Source: Clostridia bacterium (lineage in GTDB: Bacteria; Bacillota; Clostridia; Christensenellales; Aristaeellaceae). Taken from it: a stretch of 48,432 nucleotides of DNA. How positions within the stretch are numbered: position 1 is the stretch's first letter; each line of letters starts with the position of its first letter. Both the position numbers and the translations under genes were made by a program. Below, one piece after another: positions 7,313-15,893 of the stretch. The notes under the pieces were generated by a model. That model had not been told where the DNA came from. It saw only the letters and a program-made list of their open reading frames with translations, and did no database searches. The DNA lies in assembly GCA_017544935.1 (NCBI GenBank), contig JAFYDF010000044.1:1-48432 (forward strand), in the 5' to 3' direction.

Positions 7313-8854
7313 GTGAAGCTATCCTATCGGCGTACACTCCTCGTTGGCTTTGCTTTTTTTCTTATCTGCGCCTTCTGGCAGGCATATGACAGCCTGATTC
7401 CCAAAATCCTGACCGATAAGTTTGGCATGTCACAAGCAAACAGCGGTATCATAATGGCGCTAGACAACGTTCTGGCACTGTTTATGCTGCCCCTGTTCGG
7501 TGCGATCTCCGATAAATGCGGAAGTCGTCTCGGACGCCGCACCCCCTTCATACTGATTGGAACATTGTGTGCTGCTGTATTGTTAGCAGTTCTGGGTTTT
7601 GTTGACGGCAAACAGTTGAAAAATCTGTCTGCAATCCAAGGTATGGATACACCCGAAACAATGCAGACGCTATATGATCATTCCTATACAGGCGACCTGA
7701 TGACGCCCGAAGGTGAGCGCTTTGTCCTTGCCGATGAAGCGCCTGAAGGTATAAAAGCCATTTCCCGTGAACAGTTCTCATCCATCAAGCTGGACGATGC
7801 AGATTATTTGAGCTACGTTGCTCCAGCACGTCAGGCCTATGCCCATGATATCACTTCGCAGAATCCGCGGCCGCTGATTCTTTTCATCGCAGTCCTGCTC
7901 TTGCTGCTCATCAGCATGGCCATCTTCCGCAGCCCTGCAGTGGCGCTAATGCCTGATGTCACAATGAAACCTCTTCGCAGCAAAGCCAATGCTATCATTA
8001 ACCTTATGGGCAGTGCAGGCGGTATAATCATTTTAGGGCTTGGAATGATGTTCGCAACAGGCTCCGCCAGAAATGCACTCATGCCCTATCTCAAATTCTT
8101 CATTATCGTATCTGGGCTGATGCTGATTTCTTTGGGCATTTTCCTGCTGACAGTACGCGAGCCCAAATGGGCACGTGAAATGCATGAAGAAAGTCAAAAA
8201 TACGGCATTGAAGAAAAAGAAGACGATGTTTCCGGCAACAAGCAAAAGCTGGGAAGCGCAGAGCGCCGTAGTCTGATTTTCCTGCTCCTCTCCATCGTGC
8301 TGTGGTTCATGGGTTATAACGCTGTTACCAGTAAGTACAGTGTATATGCCGGTAAGGTACTTTCCCGTGACTTCAATATGACTCTGATCATTGCCCAAGC
8401 TGCCGCTATCATCAGTTATCTGCCAGTAGGTATCATTGCCAGCCGCGTTGGCCGTAAAAAGACGATCCTGGCCGGTGTTGTTATGCTTGCGGCCGCCTTC
8501 GGCATTGCTTCTTTCCTGCGTGCAGGCAGCAGCACCTTACTGATGAACCTCATGTTTGCACTGGCTGGAATTGCATGGGCTACTATTAATGTAAACAGCT
8601 TCCCCATGGTCGTTGAAATGTGCCGTGGCAGCGATATAGGACGTTATACCGGGTATTACTATACTGCCAGTATGGCAGCGCAGACTGTAACACCATACCT
8701 GAGCGGCATGCTGATGGACAGGGCCGGAATGACAACTCTGTTCCCATATGCTACAGTATTTGTTGCACTTGCCTTCATTACTATGCTCTTCGTAATGCAC
8801 GGTGACAGTAAGCCTGAAGCCCGTAAAGGCCTTGAAGCACTCGACAACGACTGA
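7313..8854 (+). CDS. MFS transporter (SLC45/GPH-like sugar carrier)
   Basis: A 513-residue polytopic membrane protein. The N-terminal half has the FWQAYDSLIPKIL helix, then the MFS loop GAISDKCGSRLGRRTPFILIG between TM2 and TM3, as in SLC45/sucrose-type carriers; the second half repeats it as ASRVGRKKTILAG. A long polar stretch of about 80 residues after TM3 would form an outside loop, which is unusual. Sugar:cation symport is the likely role, substrate unknown. I chose GTG 7313 over ATG 7280 because GGAGGG lies 6 nt upstream and the promoter -10 ends at 7278. Divergent from the PHP gene, so the two may share regulation. Confidence 0.87.
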   Translation: MKLSYRRTLLVGFAFFLICAFWQAYDSLIPKILTDKFGMSQANSGIIMALDNVLALFMLPLFGAISDKCGSRLGRRTPFILIGTLCAAVLLAVLGFVDGKQLKNLSAIQGMDTPETMQTLYDHSYTGDLMTPEGERFVLADEAPEGIKAISREQFSSIKLDDADYLSYVAPARQAYAHDITSQNPRPLILFIAVLLLLLISMAIFRSPAVALMPDVTMKPLRSKANAIINLMGSAGGIIILGLGMMFATGSARNALMPYLKFFIIVSGLMLISLGIFLLTVREPKWAREMHEESQKYGIEEKEDDVSGNKQKLGSAERRSLIFLLLSIVLWFMGYNAVTSKYSVYAGKVLSRDFNMTLIIAQAAAIISYLPVGIIASRVGRKKTILAGVVMLAAAFGIASFLRAGSSTLLMNLMFALAGIAWATINVNSFPMVVEMCRGSDIGRYTGYYYTASMAAQTVTPYLSGMLMDRAGMTTLFPYATVFVALAFITMLFVMHGDSKPEARKGLEALDND

Positions 8855-8880
8855 TTAAGTGTATTTCTCGCTTATAGCAT

Positions 8881-8922
8881 GCCCGGATACGGCTATTGTG
8901 CCGTGTCCGGCTTCGTTTTCTT
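8881..8922 (+). terminator. Terminator of the MFS gene
   Basis: An 11-bp GC-rich stem (8883-8893 with 8900-8910), 6-nt loop, followed by CTTCGTTTTCTT. Confidence 0.8.
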
Positions 8923-9101
8923 ATAATTACAAGATATTCATCTGCATAATCAATACAAAATAATTGATGCAGGAATATTAATAAAGCCGAAATATATATG
9001 TGTGCTGCATTATATGCAGTTTTATTACATTTCATCCGCAAAAGCAAACAAATCCCTATGACAAAGTAAAAAACACCATATCTTGGAAAGTTTCATCGTT
9101 C

Positions 9102-9129
9102 TGTAACAATACGAAGCATAATTGTTACA
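9102..9129. repeat. Perfect inverted repeat before the SH3/Big2 gene promoter (likely operator)
   Basis: TGTAACAAT (9102-9110), 10-nt spacer, ATTGTTACA (9121-9129). The centres of the half-sites are about two helix turns apart and the repeat ends 8 bp before the -35 of the next gene, as expected for a dimeric regulator. The remaining gap (8923-9101) is AT-rich without an evident gene. Confidence 0.55.
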
Positions 9130-9137
9130 TCATTGCC

Positions 9138-9167
9138 TTGAAACGCCCGCAGTGAAAAGCATATAAT
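9138..9167 (+). promoter_or_regulatory. Promoter of the SH3/Big2 repeat protein gene
   Basis: TTGAAA (9138-9143), 18-bp spacer, TATAAT (9162-9167). Confidence 0.65.
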
Positions 9168-9228
9168 AAAGGATGAAAAATACTGCGCTTTTTTCGTATG
9201 CGGATAATCAAAAAGGATGGTCGGCAGT

Positions 9229-11469
9229 ATGAAAACAATGAAACGCTTTTTATCCCTGATGCTATGCCTACTGTTACTGGCAGCAATCATGCCTGCAGCA
9301 GTAGCAGATCCTGCCCTGCGCGCCTATTGCTATAATTTCCAGGTGACAGATGATGGTTTACAGCCCACTGGCATCTCTTTCAGCATGGGTGCACAGTATG
9401 GCAAGGAACCATATACCTTGACCTATACGGTGGGTGCACTGAGTGGCACCGCGCCAGTCGGTAAGGTCACCCTCCCTATGGCACTGGCTGCCGGTGACCA
9501 CAACTTTACCGTTACTGTCAAGGCCAAGGATGCTGACGGCGCAGAGAGCACCGCTTCTCTGTCCGCTTCGGTGCATGTCAATGATGACGGTTCCTATACG
9601 CGCACGCTGATTTCCTATGTAGCGCCAGAAACGGTCAAAGTGACCAAAATCAATCTTGATAAGAGCGCCGTCACCCTGCGTGTAGGCAGCACAGAGCAAC
9701 TGGTCGCAACTGTTGAGCCTGCTGGCGCCGCCAACAAGAATGTTACCTATACGAGCAGTGATTCAACGATTGCGTCTGTCTCCGCCGGTGGACTGATCAC
9801 TGGCGTGAAGGCCGGCACCTGCACCATCACTGCTACTGCAGCTGATGGCAGCGGCGTCACGGCTACCTGTGCTGTGATCGTTACTCAGTCTGTAACAGGT
9901 CTGACCCTATCTCCCGCTTCCGTATCTCTGGCCCCGAGCGGCAGTGCGACATTGACACCTGTATTCACGCCCTCGGATGCTACCAATAAAAATGTAACCT
10001 ATACCAGCAGCAACACCAGCGTTGCCGTTGTATCCAATACCGGCCTGGTCATCGGCCAGAATGAGGGCGTTGCTGTTATTACCGCCGTATCTGTCGATAA
10101 TCCCGCTGTAATTGCTACCTGCACTGTTACCGTAGGTACTCCGGTTACCAGCATCTCCCTGTCTCAGAACAGCGCCGGCCTGGAGACTGGAAAAACCCTG
10201 ACCCTGATCGCTACTGTCACACCTGACAGTGCTACCAACAAGTCAGTCAATTGGACCACGTCGGATAAGACCATTGCTACTGTCAACAATGGTGTAGTCA
10301 GTACCTGGAAAGCCGGCACCTGTATCATCACCGCTACCGCGGCTGATGGCAGCGGTCACTCTGCCACCTGCACTATCACCGTTACAGGCGCCGAGGTCAC
10401 TCCTCCCGCCGATGTCACGCCCGGTCCTACCGGTGGTGGTAGCATTACTCCTCCGCCTTTGACTCCTCCCGAAGGACAGACTGGCTGGGTTAATACTGCG
10501 CCTAAAGGCGGCGGCCTCAACCTGCGTAAAAATCCCAGCACCAATGCCACACGAATCACTGTCATTCCCGAAAACGCTGCGCTGACTGTCGTCACCTATG
10601 GTGGAACCTGGTGCTATGTCTGGTATAACGGCTATTACGGCTATGTAATGACCAAGTTCGTCAAGCTAGGCATCGCTCCTACGCCTACCGATACCACGCC
10701 CAGTGGCCCCACCCCGTCACCAGCTCCTGAAACGCCTGAAGGTACTACTGCTTTCGTATATACCAAGCCTCAGGGCGGCAAGCTGAACATGCGCAAGACT
10801 GCCAGCGCCTCTGCATCTATTATTACCCGCATTCCAGAAGATGCCAGCTTCACTGTCATCACCTATGGCACGCAGTGGTGCTACGCCTGGTATAATGGCC
10901 ACTATGGTTATGTAATGAGCAAGTTTGTTCGTCTGGCCGGTGAAACTTCCATGCCCAGTGGCCCCGATACACCTACGCCCACTGGCGGCGGTAGCGGTGG
11001 CAGCGTCACTCCTCCGCCCGTTCCCTCTGGCAATCAGGCTGTTGTCTCTACTCCAAGCGGCAAGCTGAATCTCCGCAAGGCCCCCGATCAGAAGGCTGCC
11101 CGAATCACCCTAATTCCTCCCGGAAAAATCGTGGACGTGATTACTTATGGTACCAACTGGTGCTATATAAGCTATAACGGCATGGTCGGTTATGTAATGA
11201 CCAAATTCCTGGTTATGGGTTCCGGTGTGCCTACCGTTACACCCACTCCCACGGTACCCATTCCCACCGCTGGTGAAAAGTATGCTCAGGTCTCTACCGA
11301 GCAGGGTGGCCTCAACCTTCGCGAAGGCCCTGGTATGGGTTATGCACGTGTTCTGGTCATCCCCGAAAATGCCTATATGCAGGTGCTGACCTACGGCAAA
11401 AACTGGAGTTACGTCCGTTATAATGGCCATGTAGGTTATGTCATGACCAAGTTCATCAAAATGATTTAA
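9229..11469 (+). CDS. Secreted repeat protein: three Big2 (Ig-like) and four SH3b domains
   Basis: A 746-residue surface protein. A signal peptide ends near residue 26 (AAVA before DPAL). After an N-terminal beta domain (about 27-135) come three Big2 Ig-like modules at about 138-217, 222-300 and 306-385, each ending in a CTITAT- or CAVIV-type strand. A Pro/Gly/Thr-rich linker leads to four bacterial SH3 modules at about 419-482, 508-570, 604-663 and 686-746, each with LNLRK/LNMRK near the start and YGYVM(T/S)KF at the end, separated by Pro/Thr-rich linkers. SH3b modules often bind peptidoglycan; no enzyme domain or sortase signal is seen, so it is probably a wall-bound structural or adhesive protein. 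The start at 9229 is preferred over 9217 because an AAGGA site overlaps 9217. Confidence 0.9.
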   Translation: MKTMKRFLSLMLCLLLLAAIMPAAVADPALRAYCYNFQVTDDGLQPTGISFSMGAQYGKEPYTLTYTVGALSGTAPVGKVTLPMALAAGDHNFTVTVKAKDADGAESTASLSASVHVNDDGSYTRTLISYVAPETVKVTKINLDKSAVTLRVGSTEQLVATVEPAGAANKNVTYTSSDSTIASVSAGGLITGVKAGTCTITATAADGSGVTATCAVIVTQSVTGLTLSPASVSLAPSGSATLTPVFTPSDATNKNVTYTSSNTSVAVVSNTGLVIGQNEGVAVITAVSVDNPAVIATCTVTVGTPVTSISLSQNSAGLETGKTLTLIATVTPDSATNKSVNWTTSDKTIATVNNGVVSTWKAGTCIITATAADGSGHSATCTITVTGAEVTPPADVTPGPTGGGSITPPPLTPPEGQTGWVNTAPKGGGLNLRKNPSTNATRITVIPENAALTVVTYGGTWCYVWYNGYYGYVMTKFVKLGIAPTPTDTTPSGPTPSPAPETPEGTTAFVYTKPQGGKLNMRKTASASASIITRIPEDASFTVITYGTQWCYAWYNGHYGYVMSKFVRLAGETSMPSGPDTPTPTGGGSGGSVTPPPVPSGNQAVVSTPSGKLNLRKAPDQKAARITLIPPGKIVDVITYGTNWCYISYNGMVGYVMTKFLVMGSGVPTVTPTPTVPIPTAGEKYAQVSTEQGGLNLREGPGMGYARVLVIPENAYMQVLTYGKNWSYVRYNGHVGYVMTKFIKMI

Positions 11470-11491
11470 TCTGATTCAAAAAAATAACTGT

Positions 11492-11517
11492 GCCGTTTCC
11501 ATTATTATGGGAACGGC
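11492..11517 (+). other. Hairpin between the repeat protein gene and the glycerophosphodiesterase gene
   Basis: A 9-bp stem (11492-11500 with 11509-11517, one T-G pair) and 8-nt loop. Only a weak T-run follows, so it may attenuate rather than stop transcription into the next gene, which starts 32 nt later without a visible promoter. Confidence 0.45.
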
Positions 11518-11549
11518 ATATATTTGAAATAATCTGTAAAGGAGACAAT

Positions 11550-12290
11550 ATGGAACAGTACATCTTCGCACATCGCGGCGCCTCTGCATATGCGCCCGAA
11601 AATACCCTTGAAGCCTTCCGTATGGCAGCTGATATGAAAGCAGACGGCGTGGAACTGGATGTTCATATCTGCCGCAGCGGTGAACTGGTAGTCACTCATG
11701 ATGAAACCATTGAGCGCGTATCCGATGGTGAAGGTTGGGTAAAGAATCTGACGCTGAGCGAGCTCAAGCGCTTCCACTTTAATAAAACACATCCGGAGTT
11801 TTCGGATGCCCGCATCCCCACTCTTCAGGAAGTTTTCCAGCTGCTAGAGCCGACCGGTCTGCGTATCAATATCGAGTTGAAGAATAGCCTGATTGACTAT
11901 CCGGAACTTGAAAAGAAGACGATCGAGCTTGCTGCAAAAGAAAACATGCTTGACCGCGTGCTTTTCTCCTCTTTCAATCACCGGAGCATGCTCCGGGTAA
12001 AGGACATTGATCCAAAGCTTTACTGCGGTTTGCTTTATGAAGCTTCTTTGATCCGTCCCTGGGCATACGCTGTAGCTCTGGGGGTAGATGCTATTCATCC
12101 GCACTTCTCTGAAGTCATTACCCCCGGAGGCACCTGTGCCATAGCTCATCGTGCTGGAATCCAAATCAATACCTGGACAGTCAATACTGAGCAAGACCTC
12201 CGCGCTGTTCTTGCAGAAGGTGCAGATACCCTGATCACCAACTATCCTGACCGTGGTCTGCAGTGCAGGGCCGCTTCCCTGAGCAAATAA
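11550..12290 (+). CDS. ugpQ: Glycerophosphodiester phosphodiesterase
   Basis: A 246-residue GDPD enzyme that splits glycerophosphodiesters to sn-glycerol 3-phosphate and an alcohol. The family signatures are complete: HRG at 8-10, PENT at 16-19, GVELDVH with Glu35 and Asp37, catalytic His50 in VTHDE, INIELKN near 110 and a closing NTWTVN...TNYPD segment. No signal peptide, so cytoplasmic and likely a phospholipid or teichoic-acid turnover enzyme. The true start is ATG 11550 with AAAGGAG 5 nt upstream; a longer GTG frame from 11490 runs through the intergenic hairpin. The gene symbol is by family; the exact orthologue is uncertain. Confidence 0.92.
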   Translation: MEQYIFAHRGASAYAPENTLEAFRMAADMKADGVELDVHICRSGELVVTHDETIERVSDGEGWVKNLTLSELKRFHFNKTHPEFSDARIPTLQEVFQLLEPTGLRINIELKNSLIDYPELEKKTIELAAKENMLDRVLFSSFNHRSMLRVKDIDPKLYCGLLYEASLIRPWAYAVALGVDAIHPHFSEVITPGGTCAIAHRAGIQINTWTVNTEQDLRAVLAEGADTLITNYPDRGLQCRAASLSK

Positions 12291-12345
12291 CACATACAGT
12301 TACCAAAGAGCGCACATCCTTCCTACTCCCTTCCCAAAGGTATAA

Positions 12346-12376
12346 AAAAAGAAGCTCGTCTCAGGAGCTTCTTTTT
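12346..12376. terminator. Bidirectional terminator between ugpQ and rpsU
   Basis: A stem of GAAGCTC with GAGCTTC (12351-12357 and 12365-12371), flanked by an A-run on the left and a T-run on the right, so it works for both converging genes. Confidence 0.8.
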
Positions 12377-12384
12377 CTTGAGGC

Positions 12385-12558
12385 TTAATAGCGACGCTTA
12401 CGCGCGGCCTCCGCCTTCTTCTTGCGCTTTACGCTGGGCTTCTCATAATGCTCACGCTTACGCACTTCGGCCATAACGCCTGCGCGCGCACATTGACGCT
12501 TGAAACGCTTAAGAGCGCTTTCCAAGGATTCGTTTTCCTTGACCCGGACTTCAGACAC
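12385..12558 (-). CDS. rpsU: 30S ribosomal protein S21
   Basis: A 57-residue S21, the usual length, with the family start [22 protein letters not shown] and a Lys/Arg-rich C-terminal helix ([14 protein letters not shown]). The start is GTG at 12558, with GGGAGGG 7 nt upstream; a longer frame back to 12642 would run through the promoter and leader hairpin and is rejected. S21 acts in 30S initiation near the anti-Shine-Dalgarno. It has its own promoter and is not co-transcribed with the HIT gene by any visible sign. Confidence 0.96.
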   Translation of the reverse strand: MSEVRVKENESLESALKRFKRQCARAGVMAEVRKREHYEKPSVKRKKKAEAARKRRY

Positions 12559-12595
12559 TTGTTTTCCCTCCCTTCGCCTATCTCGCCTTGGCAAT

Positions 12596-12612
12596 CGCCG
12601 TGATCCACGGCG
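12596..12612 (-). promoter_or_regulatory. Leader hairpin of rpsU
   Basis: A perfect 7-bp GC-rich stem (12596-12602 with 12606-12612) with a 3-nt loop in the 65-nt leader, some 40 nt before the start codon. Possible regulatory or mRNA-stabilising structure; nothing shows which. Confidence 0.4.
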
Positions 12613-12630
12613 GATGGCGACCGTGTACGT

Positions 12631-12659
12631 ATTATATAGCAAATTGCCTTATACGTCAA
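12631..12659 (-). promoter_or_regulatory. Promoter of rpsU
   Basis: Minus strand: TTGACG (12654-12659), 17-bp spacer, TATAAT (12631-12636). Confidence 0.75.
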
Positions 12660-12679
12660 CTGGTTTTTGACTTTTTGGC

Positions 12680-13024
12680 TTACGCCATGTTAACGGAAAG
12701 TTTTCCACCACCAAGCACATGTACGTGCAAATGATGCACTGTTTGGCCAGCGTCATCACCACAATTGATAGCCACACGGTATCCGCTTTCAGTAATACCT
12801 TCAGCCTGTGCAACCGTACGGCAGGCATGCAGCAGAGCCAGCTGTTCGTTCTCATTCAATCGATCCAGCTGATTAAGACTATCCACATGTCGGCGTGGAA
12901 TGATCACAACATGCTTGGGAGCAAGCGGATTAATATCACGGAATGCCACCACGTATTCGTCATCATAAACCTTTGTTGCGGGAATCTCGCCGCGTGCAAT
13001 GCGGCAGAAAATGCAGTCATCCAT
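12680..13024 (-). CDS. HIT family nucleotide-binding protein (HinT-like)
   Basis: A 114-residue histidine-triad protein. The triad H98-x-H100-x-H102 is in HHLHVHVLGG, and the N-terminal DCIFCRIARGEIPA is the usual start of bacterial HinT-type purine nucleoside phosphoramidases, with Cys4 and Cys7 possibly binding zinc along with His residues. It hydrolyses AMP-amino bonds in the family. It starts 63 nt after the mtaB stop with an AAAGGAG site and probably belongs to the same transcript. Confidence 0.93.
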   Translation of the reverse strand: MDDCIFCRIARGEIPATKVYDDEYVVAFRDINPLAPKHVVIIPRRHVDSLNQLDRLNENEQLALLHACRTVAQAEGITESGYRVAINCGDDAGQTVHHLHVHVLGGGKLSVNMA

Positions 13025-13087
13025 TTTCTGTTTCTCCTTTCATCTATAAAACGATTTATAAGTCTGTTTTGATGCACATCTTGGTTA

Positions 13088-14377
13088 CTATTTTACGACT
13101 TCCCCGATAAACCCTTCGCTGGCCAGTCCAGTCAGAGTTACTGGCAGTGTTTGTCCGCATAAAGCCCCCGAAGCCTCACAGCGCATGTATTCGGGCGTAT
13201 ATCCCACACTCATAACGCCGTCACAAGTCTCAAACAGCACATTGCGCACACTGCCCAGTTGAGAGCGACGGTAAGCATCTGCCATTTCATGTCCCAGAGC
13301 GATCAGCTGCCGAGCACGCGCTTCCCGCAAGTGTACAGGCACACTGTCCGGCATTTCCGCTGCAGGAGTCCCTGTTCGCTCACTATACGGAAATACGTGC
13401 ATCCTTGCAAAGGCTATCTCACGGCAGAATGCCATCGTATCTGCATGTTCTTCTTCCGTTTCACCCGGAAATCCACACAATACGTCAGTCGTCAGCGCGC
13501 ATCCCGGAAATGCTGCTCTCAGTGCAGCAGCACTTTCACGGAAGGCAGCTGTATCATAGCGCCGTCGCATCCTGCGAAGCACACTATCGCTTCCGCTCTG
13601 CAAGGCCAGATGGAACTGAGGACATATTTTGTCCATATTGCTAAGCGCATTAGCAAATTTCTCTGTAGCAATGATCGGTTCCAGACTTCCCAGGCGGATA
13701 CGCTCTACCCCCGGAATCTCCTGTAGCGCCTTAATCATATCCAGCAATCCGGTCCCATCATGGAAATCCCGGCCGTAGCTGGTCAGATGAATGCCTGTCA
13801 ATACCAGTTCGCGGTATCCAGCCTGTGCCAGATGAGCTGCCTCAGCTGCAGCATCTGCAATGCTTCTCGAGCGGATACCGCCACGGACGTAGGGAATAAT
13901 GCAGTAAGTACAATACCGATCACAGCCTTCCTGGATTTTGAGTACTGCACGTGTACGTCCTTCCTGCCGCGTGATCCACAGCGGTTCATAGGGTGTCCGA
14001 GTCACATCGGTCACAGCGCAGATACGTATATTTCCCGCTACTGCCTTCTCAAGCAGTGAAACCACTTCTGCCCGGCGTGCAGTCCCCAGGATTAGCCTCG
14101 CATCTGTCGTCTCCAGCAGTTTTTCACCGTCGCGCTGTGCCAGGCAACCGCAAAGTATGATCTCCGCATTCGGATTCAGCCGCCTCGCACGCCGCGCTGC
14201 CTGCAGGCTTTTTTTGTCGCCAGTTCCTGTGACAGTACAGGTATTCACAACGTATACATCGCAGACTTCATCAAAATGACAAGCTTCGTAACCAGCTGCT
14301 TCAAAAAGCTCCAGCATGGCTTGGCTGTCATACTGATTGACCTTGCATCCCAGTGTCTGAAAGGCGACTCTTTTCAT
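13088..14377 (-). CDS. mtaB: tRNA (t6A37) methylthiotransferase MtaB
   Basis: A 429-residue radical-SAM methylthiotransferase that converts t6A37 to ms2t6A37 in tRNAs. Residues 1-120 form the UPF0004 domain with Cys11, Cys47 and Cys78 for the auxiliary iron-sulfur cluster; the radical SAM motif GCDRYCTYC supplies Cys152, Cys156 and Cys159; a TRAM-like end follows. TLGCKVNQYDS at the start marks the MtaB branch rather than MiaB. Its ATG overlaps the stop of the upstream LRR protein gene (ATGA), so translation is probably coupled to that gene. Confidence 0.94.
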   Translation of the reverse strand: MKRVAFQTLGCKVNQYDSQAMLELFEAAGYEACHFDEVCDVYVVNTCTVTGTGDKKSLQAARRARRLNPNAEIILCGCLAQRDGEKLLETTDARLILGTARRAEVVSLLEKAVAGNIRICAVTDVTRTPYEPLWITRQEGRTRAVLKIQEGCDRYCTYCIIPYVRGGIRSRSIADAAAEAAHLAQAGYRELVLTGIHLTSYGRDFHDGTGLLDMIKALQEIPGVERIRLGSLEPIIATEKFANALSNMDKICPQFHLALQSGSDSVLRRMRRRYDTAAFRESAAALRAAFPGCALTTDVLCGFPGETEEEHADTMAFCREIAFARMHVFPYSERTGTPAAEMPDSVPVHLREARARQLIALGHEMADAYRRSQLGSVRNVLFETCDGVMSVGYTPEYMRCEASGALCGQTLPVTLTGLASEGFIGEVVK

Positions 14378-15810
14378 TTTATAGTTTCTATCTCCTGCTT
14401 TTCCTCAACAAAATTCAGATCAAATTGTTTGCAGAACGTTTCTGCGGCGCTTCCTGATGCACCAAAATATGTCTTTATTCCATTGCCAATATTTACTGTT
14501 CCCGGTCCTTTATCAGTGATCATTGTCCCAATGCGCTCAACTCCAGCTGGGATATGCAATTCTTTCAGAGCAGTATTAAAGAATGCACAGCCTCCGATTT
14601 CACATAGAGAATCCGGTAATGTCACTGTTGTCAGGTTAATGGATTCTGCAAAGGCATAACCTCTGATGATTTCCACTCCATCTGGAACAATATACCCATC
14701 CCCATCTGTGCCTAACCAGCATCCTGCATGCAATAATGTCTTGCCGTCACGGGACAGCAATACCTGACCGTCTGCATCAGTAGTAAATCCAACACACGTA
14801 TCCGAAACAGAGAAGTATCCCAAATAGTCACACATAACAAAATTATCATGTTCAATGGATTCCAGTGTATCCGGAAAACCAATTTCCTCCAGATACTGGT
14901 CTCCCCAGAATGCAGCCGCTCCTATCGTTTGTATCTGCGTTTGTTCCAGATTCAGCCAGTCCAGACGGAAGCAGCTTTCAAGCATACCTGAAGGTACTGC
15001 TTTCAAAGCAGAGGGCAAATGCAAACGTACCATATGTGTACAACCGGAAAAGGCAAACGGCCCTATCACTTCAATACTGTCTGGTAAAACTACTTCCAAC
15101 ACATCTGATTCATAGAATGCTGTTTCCCCGATTTCTCGCACAGGAGCTCCGTCCAGCGTATCGGGAACCAGCACGTGAAAATCGTTGCCAATATACGCAG
15201 TAATCGCTGCAGCACCATCTGTTATAACAAACTCAAAGTCCGTTTCCGGGGCCGCTTTCATGTTAGGTGAATCCACAACCACAAAGCTATTCGCCATCCG
15301 GCGCATCTGATCTGCATATTCAGCATCTGAGACAGGATACATCAGGTAATAAAGATCCTCGCCATCCTTCAGCCAGATCATTTCATAATCCTGATCTATC
15401 ATCTCTACCCGCCATGCAGGTAGTCCGTTAATTTCATAGCTATCAAGGATCTTGCTGCCATCTGTGCTTTTACCTTCAGTAACAGATTTACCTTCTTTGT
15501 AAAATCCATTACTTTGTCTCGCCTGGCTCATGGTCTGATGTTTGCGATATCCGTTTTCCATTTGACAAACCAGGCAAGTATGCTCCATATTGCCATCCGT
15601 TATGAGAATACCGGGATAGCCAAACCAGTCAGACTGATCAATATACCCATAGCTATTTGGCACTTCAATCCAAAACCGTCCAGAGTCGGCATAAGCAGAA
15701 TATGCTTCATAATACGGAAACAATTCCCTGTCCTTAATATCTTCCGCTTCAACAGTAGCACTCATACATATTACTAGCACCAGCAGAAGCATGAAAACCC
15801 GTTTTTTCAT
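14374..15810 (-). CDS. Secreted BspA-like leucine-rich repeat protein
   Basis: A 478-residue protein with a signal peptide (1-23, ending in EA before ED). The first 190 residues are a separate domain with a repeated aromatic/Gly pattern and no clear family. From about 200 on come BspA-type (LRR_5) repeats: VLPDSIEVIGPFAFSGC, LPSALKAVPSGMLESC, FPDTLESIEHDNF, VPDGVEIIRGYAFA, LPDSLCEIGGCAFF, IPAGVERIG. Such repeats mediate surface binding in gut and oral bacteria. The gene ends in an ATGA overlap with mtaB, a surprising partner. A -10 like sequence (15838-15843) before it hints at its own promoter; the start has GGAGATGGAG upstream. Confidence 0.88.
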   Translation of the reverse strand: MKKRVFMLLLVLVICMSATVEAEDIKDRELFPYYEAYSAYADSGRFWIEVPNSYGYIDQSDWFGYPGILITDGNMEHTCLVCQMENGYRKHQTMSQARQSNGFYKEGKSVTEGKSTDGSKILDSYEINGLPAWRVEMIDQDYEMIWLKDGEDLYYLMYPVSDAEYADQMRRMANSFVVVDSPNMKAAPETDFEFVITDGAAAITAYIGNDFHVLVPDTLDGAPVREIGETAFYESDVLEVVLPDSIEVIGPFAFSGCTHMVRLHLPSALKAVPSGMLESCFRLDWLNLEQTQIQTIGAAAFWGDQYLEEIGFPDTLESIEHDNFVMCDYLGYFSVSDTCVGFTTDADGQVLLSRDGKTLLHAGCWLGTDGDGYIVPDGVEIIRGYAFAESINLTTVTLPDSLCEIGGCAFFNTALKELHIPAGVERIGTMITDKGPGTVNIGNGIKTYFGASGSAAETFCKQFDLNFVEEKQEIETIK

Positions 15811-15893
15811 TGTTCTCCATCTCCCGGTTAGTTTTCAATTATAGAACGGGATATATACATTATTTCCTGCATTTCAAGTATATATCTGATTAC

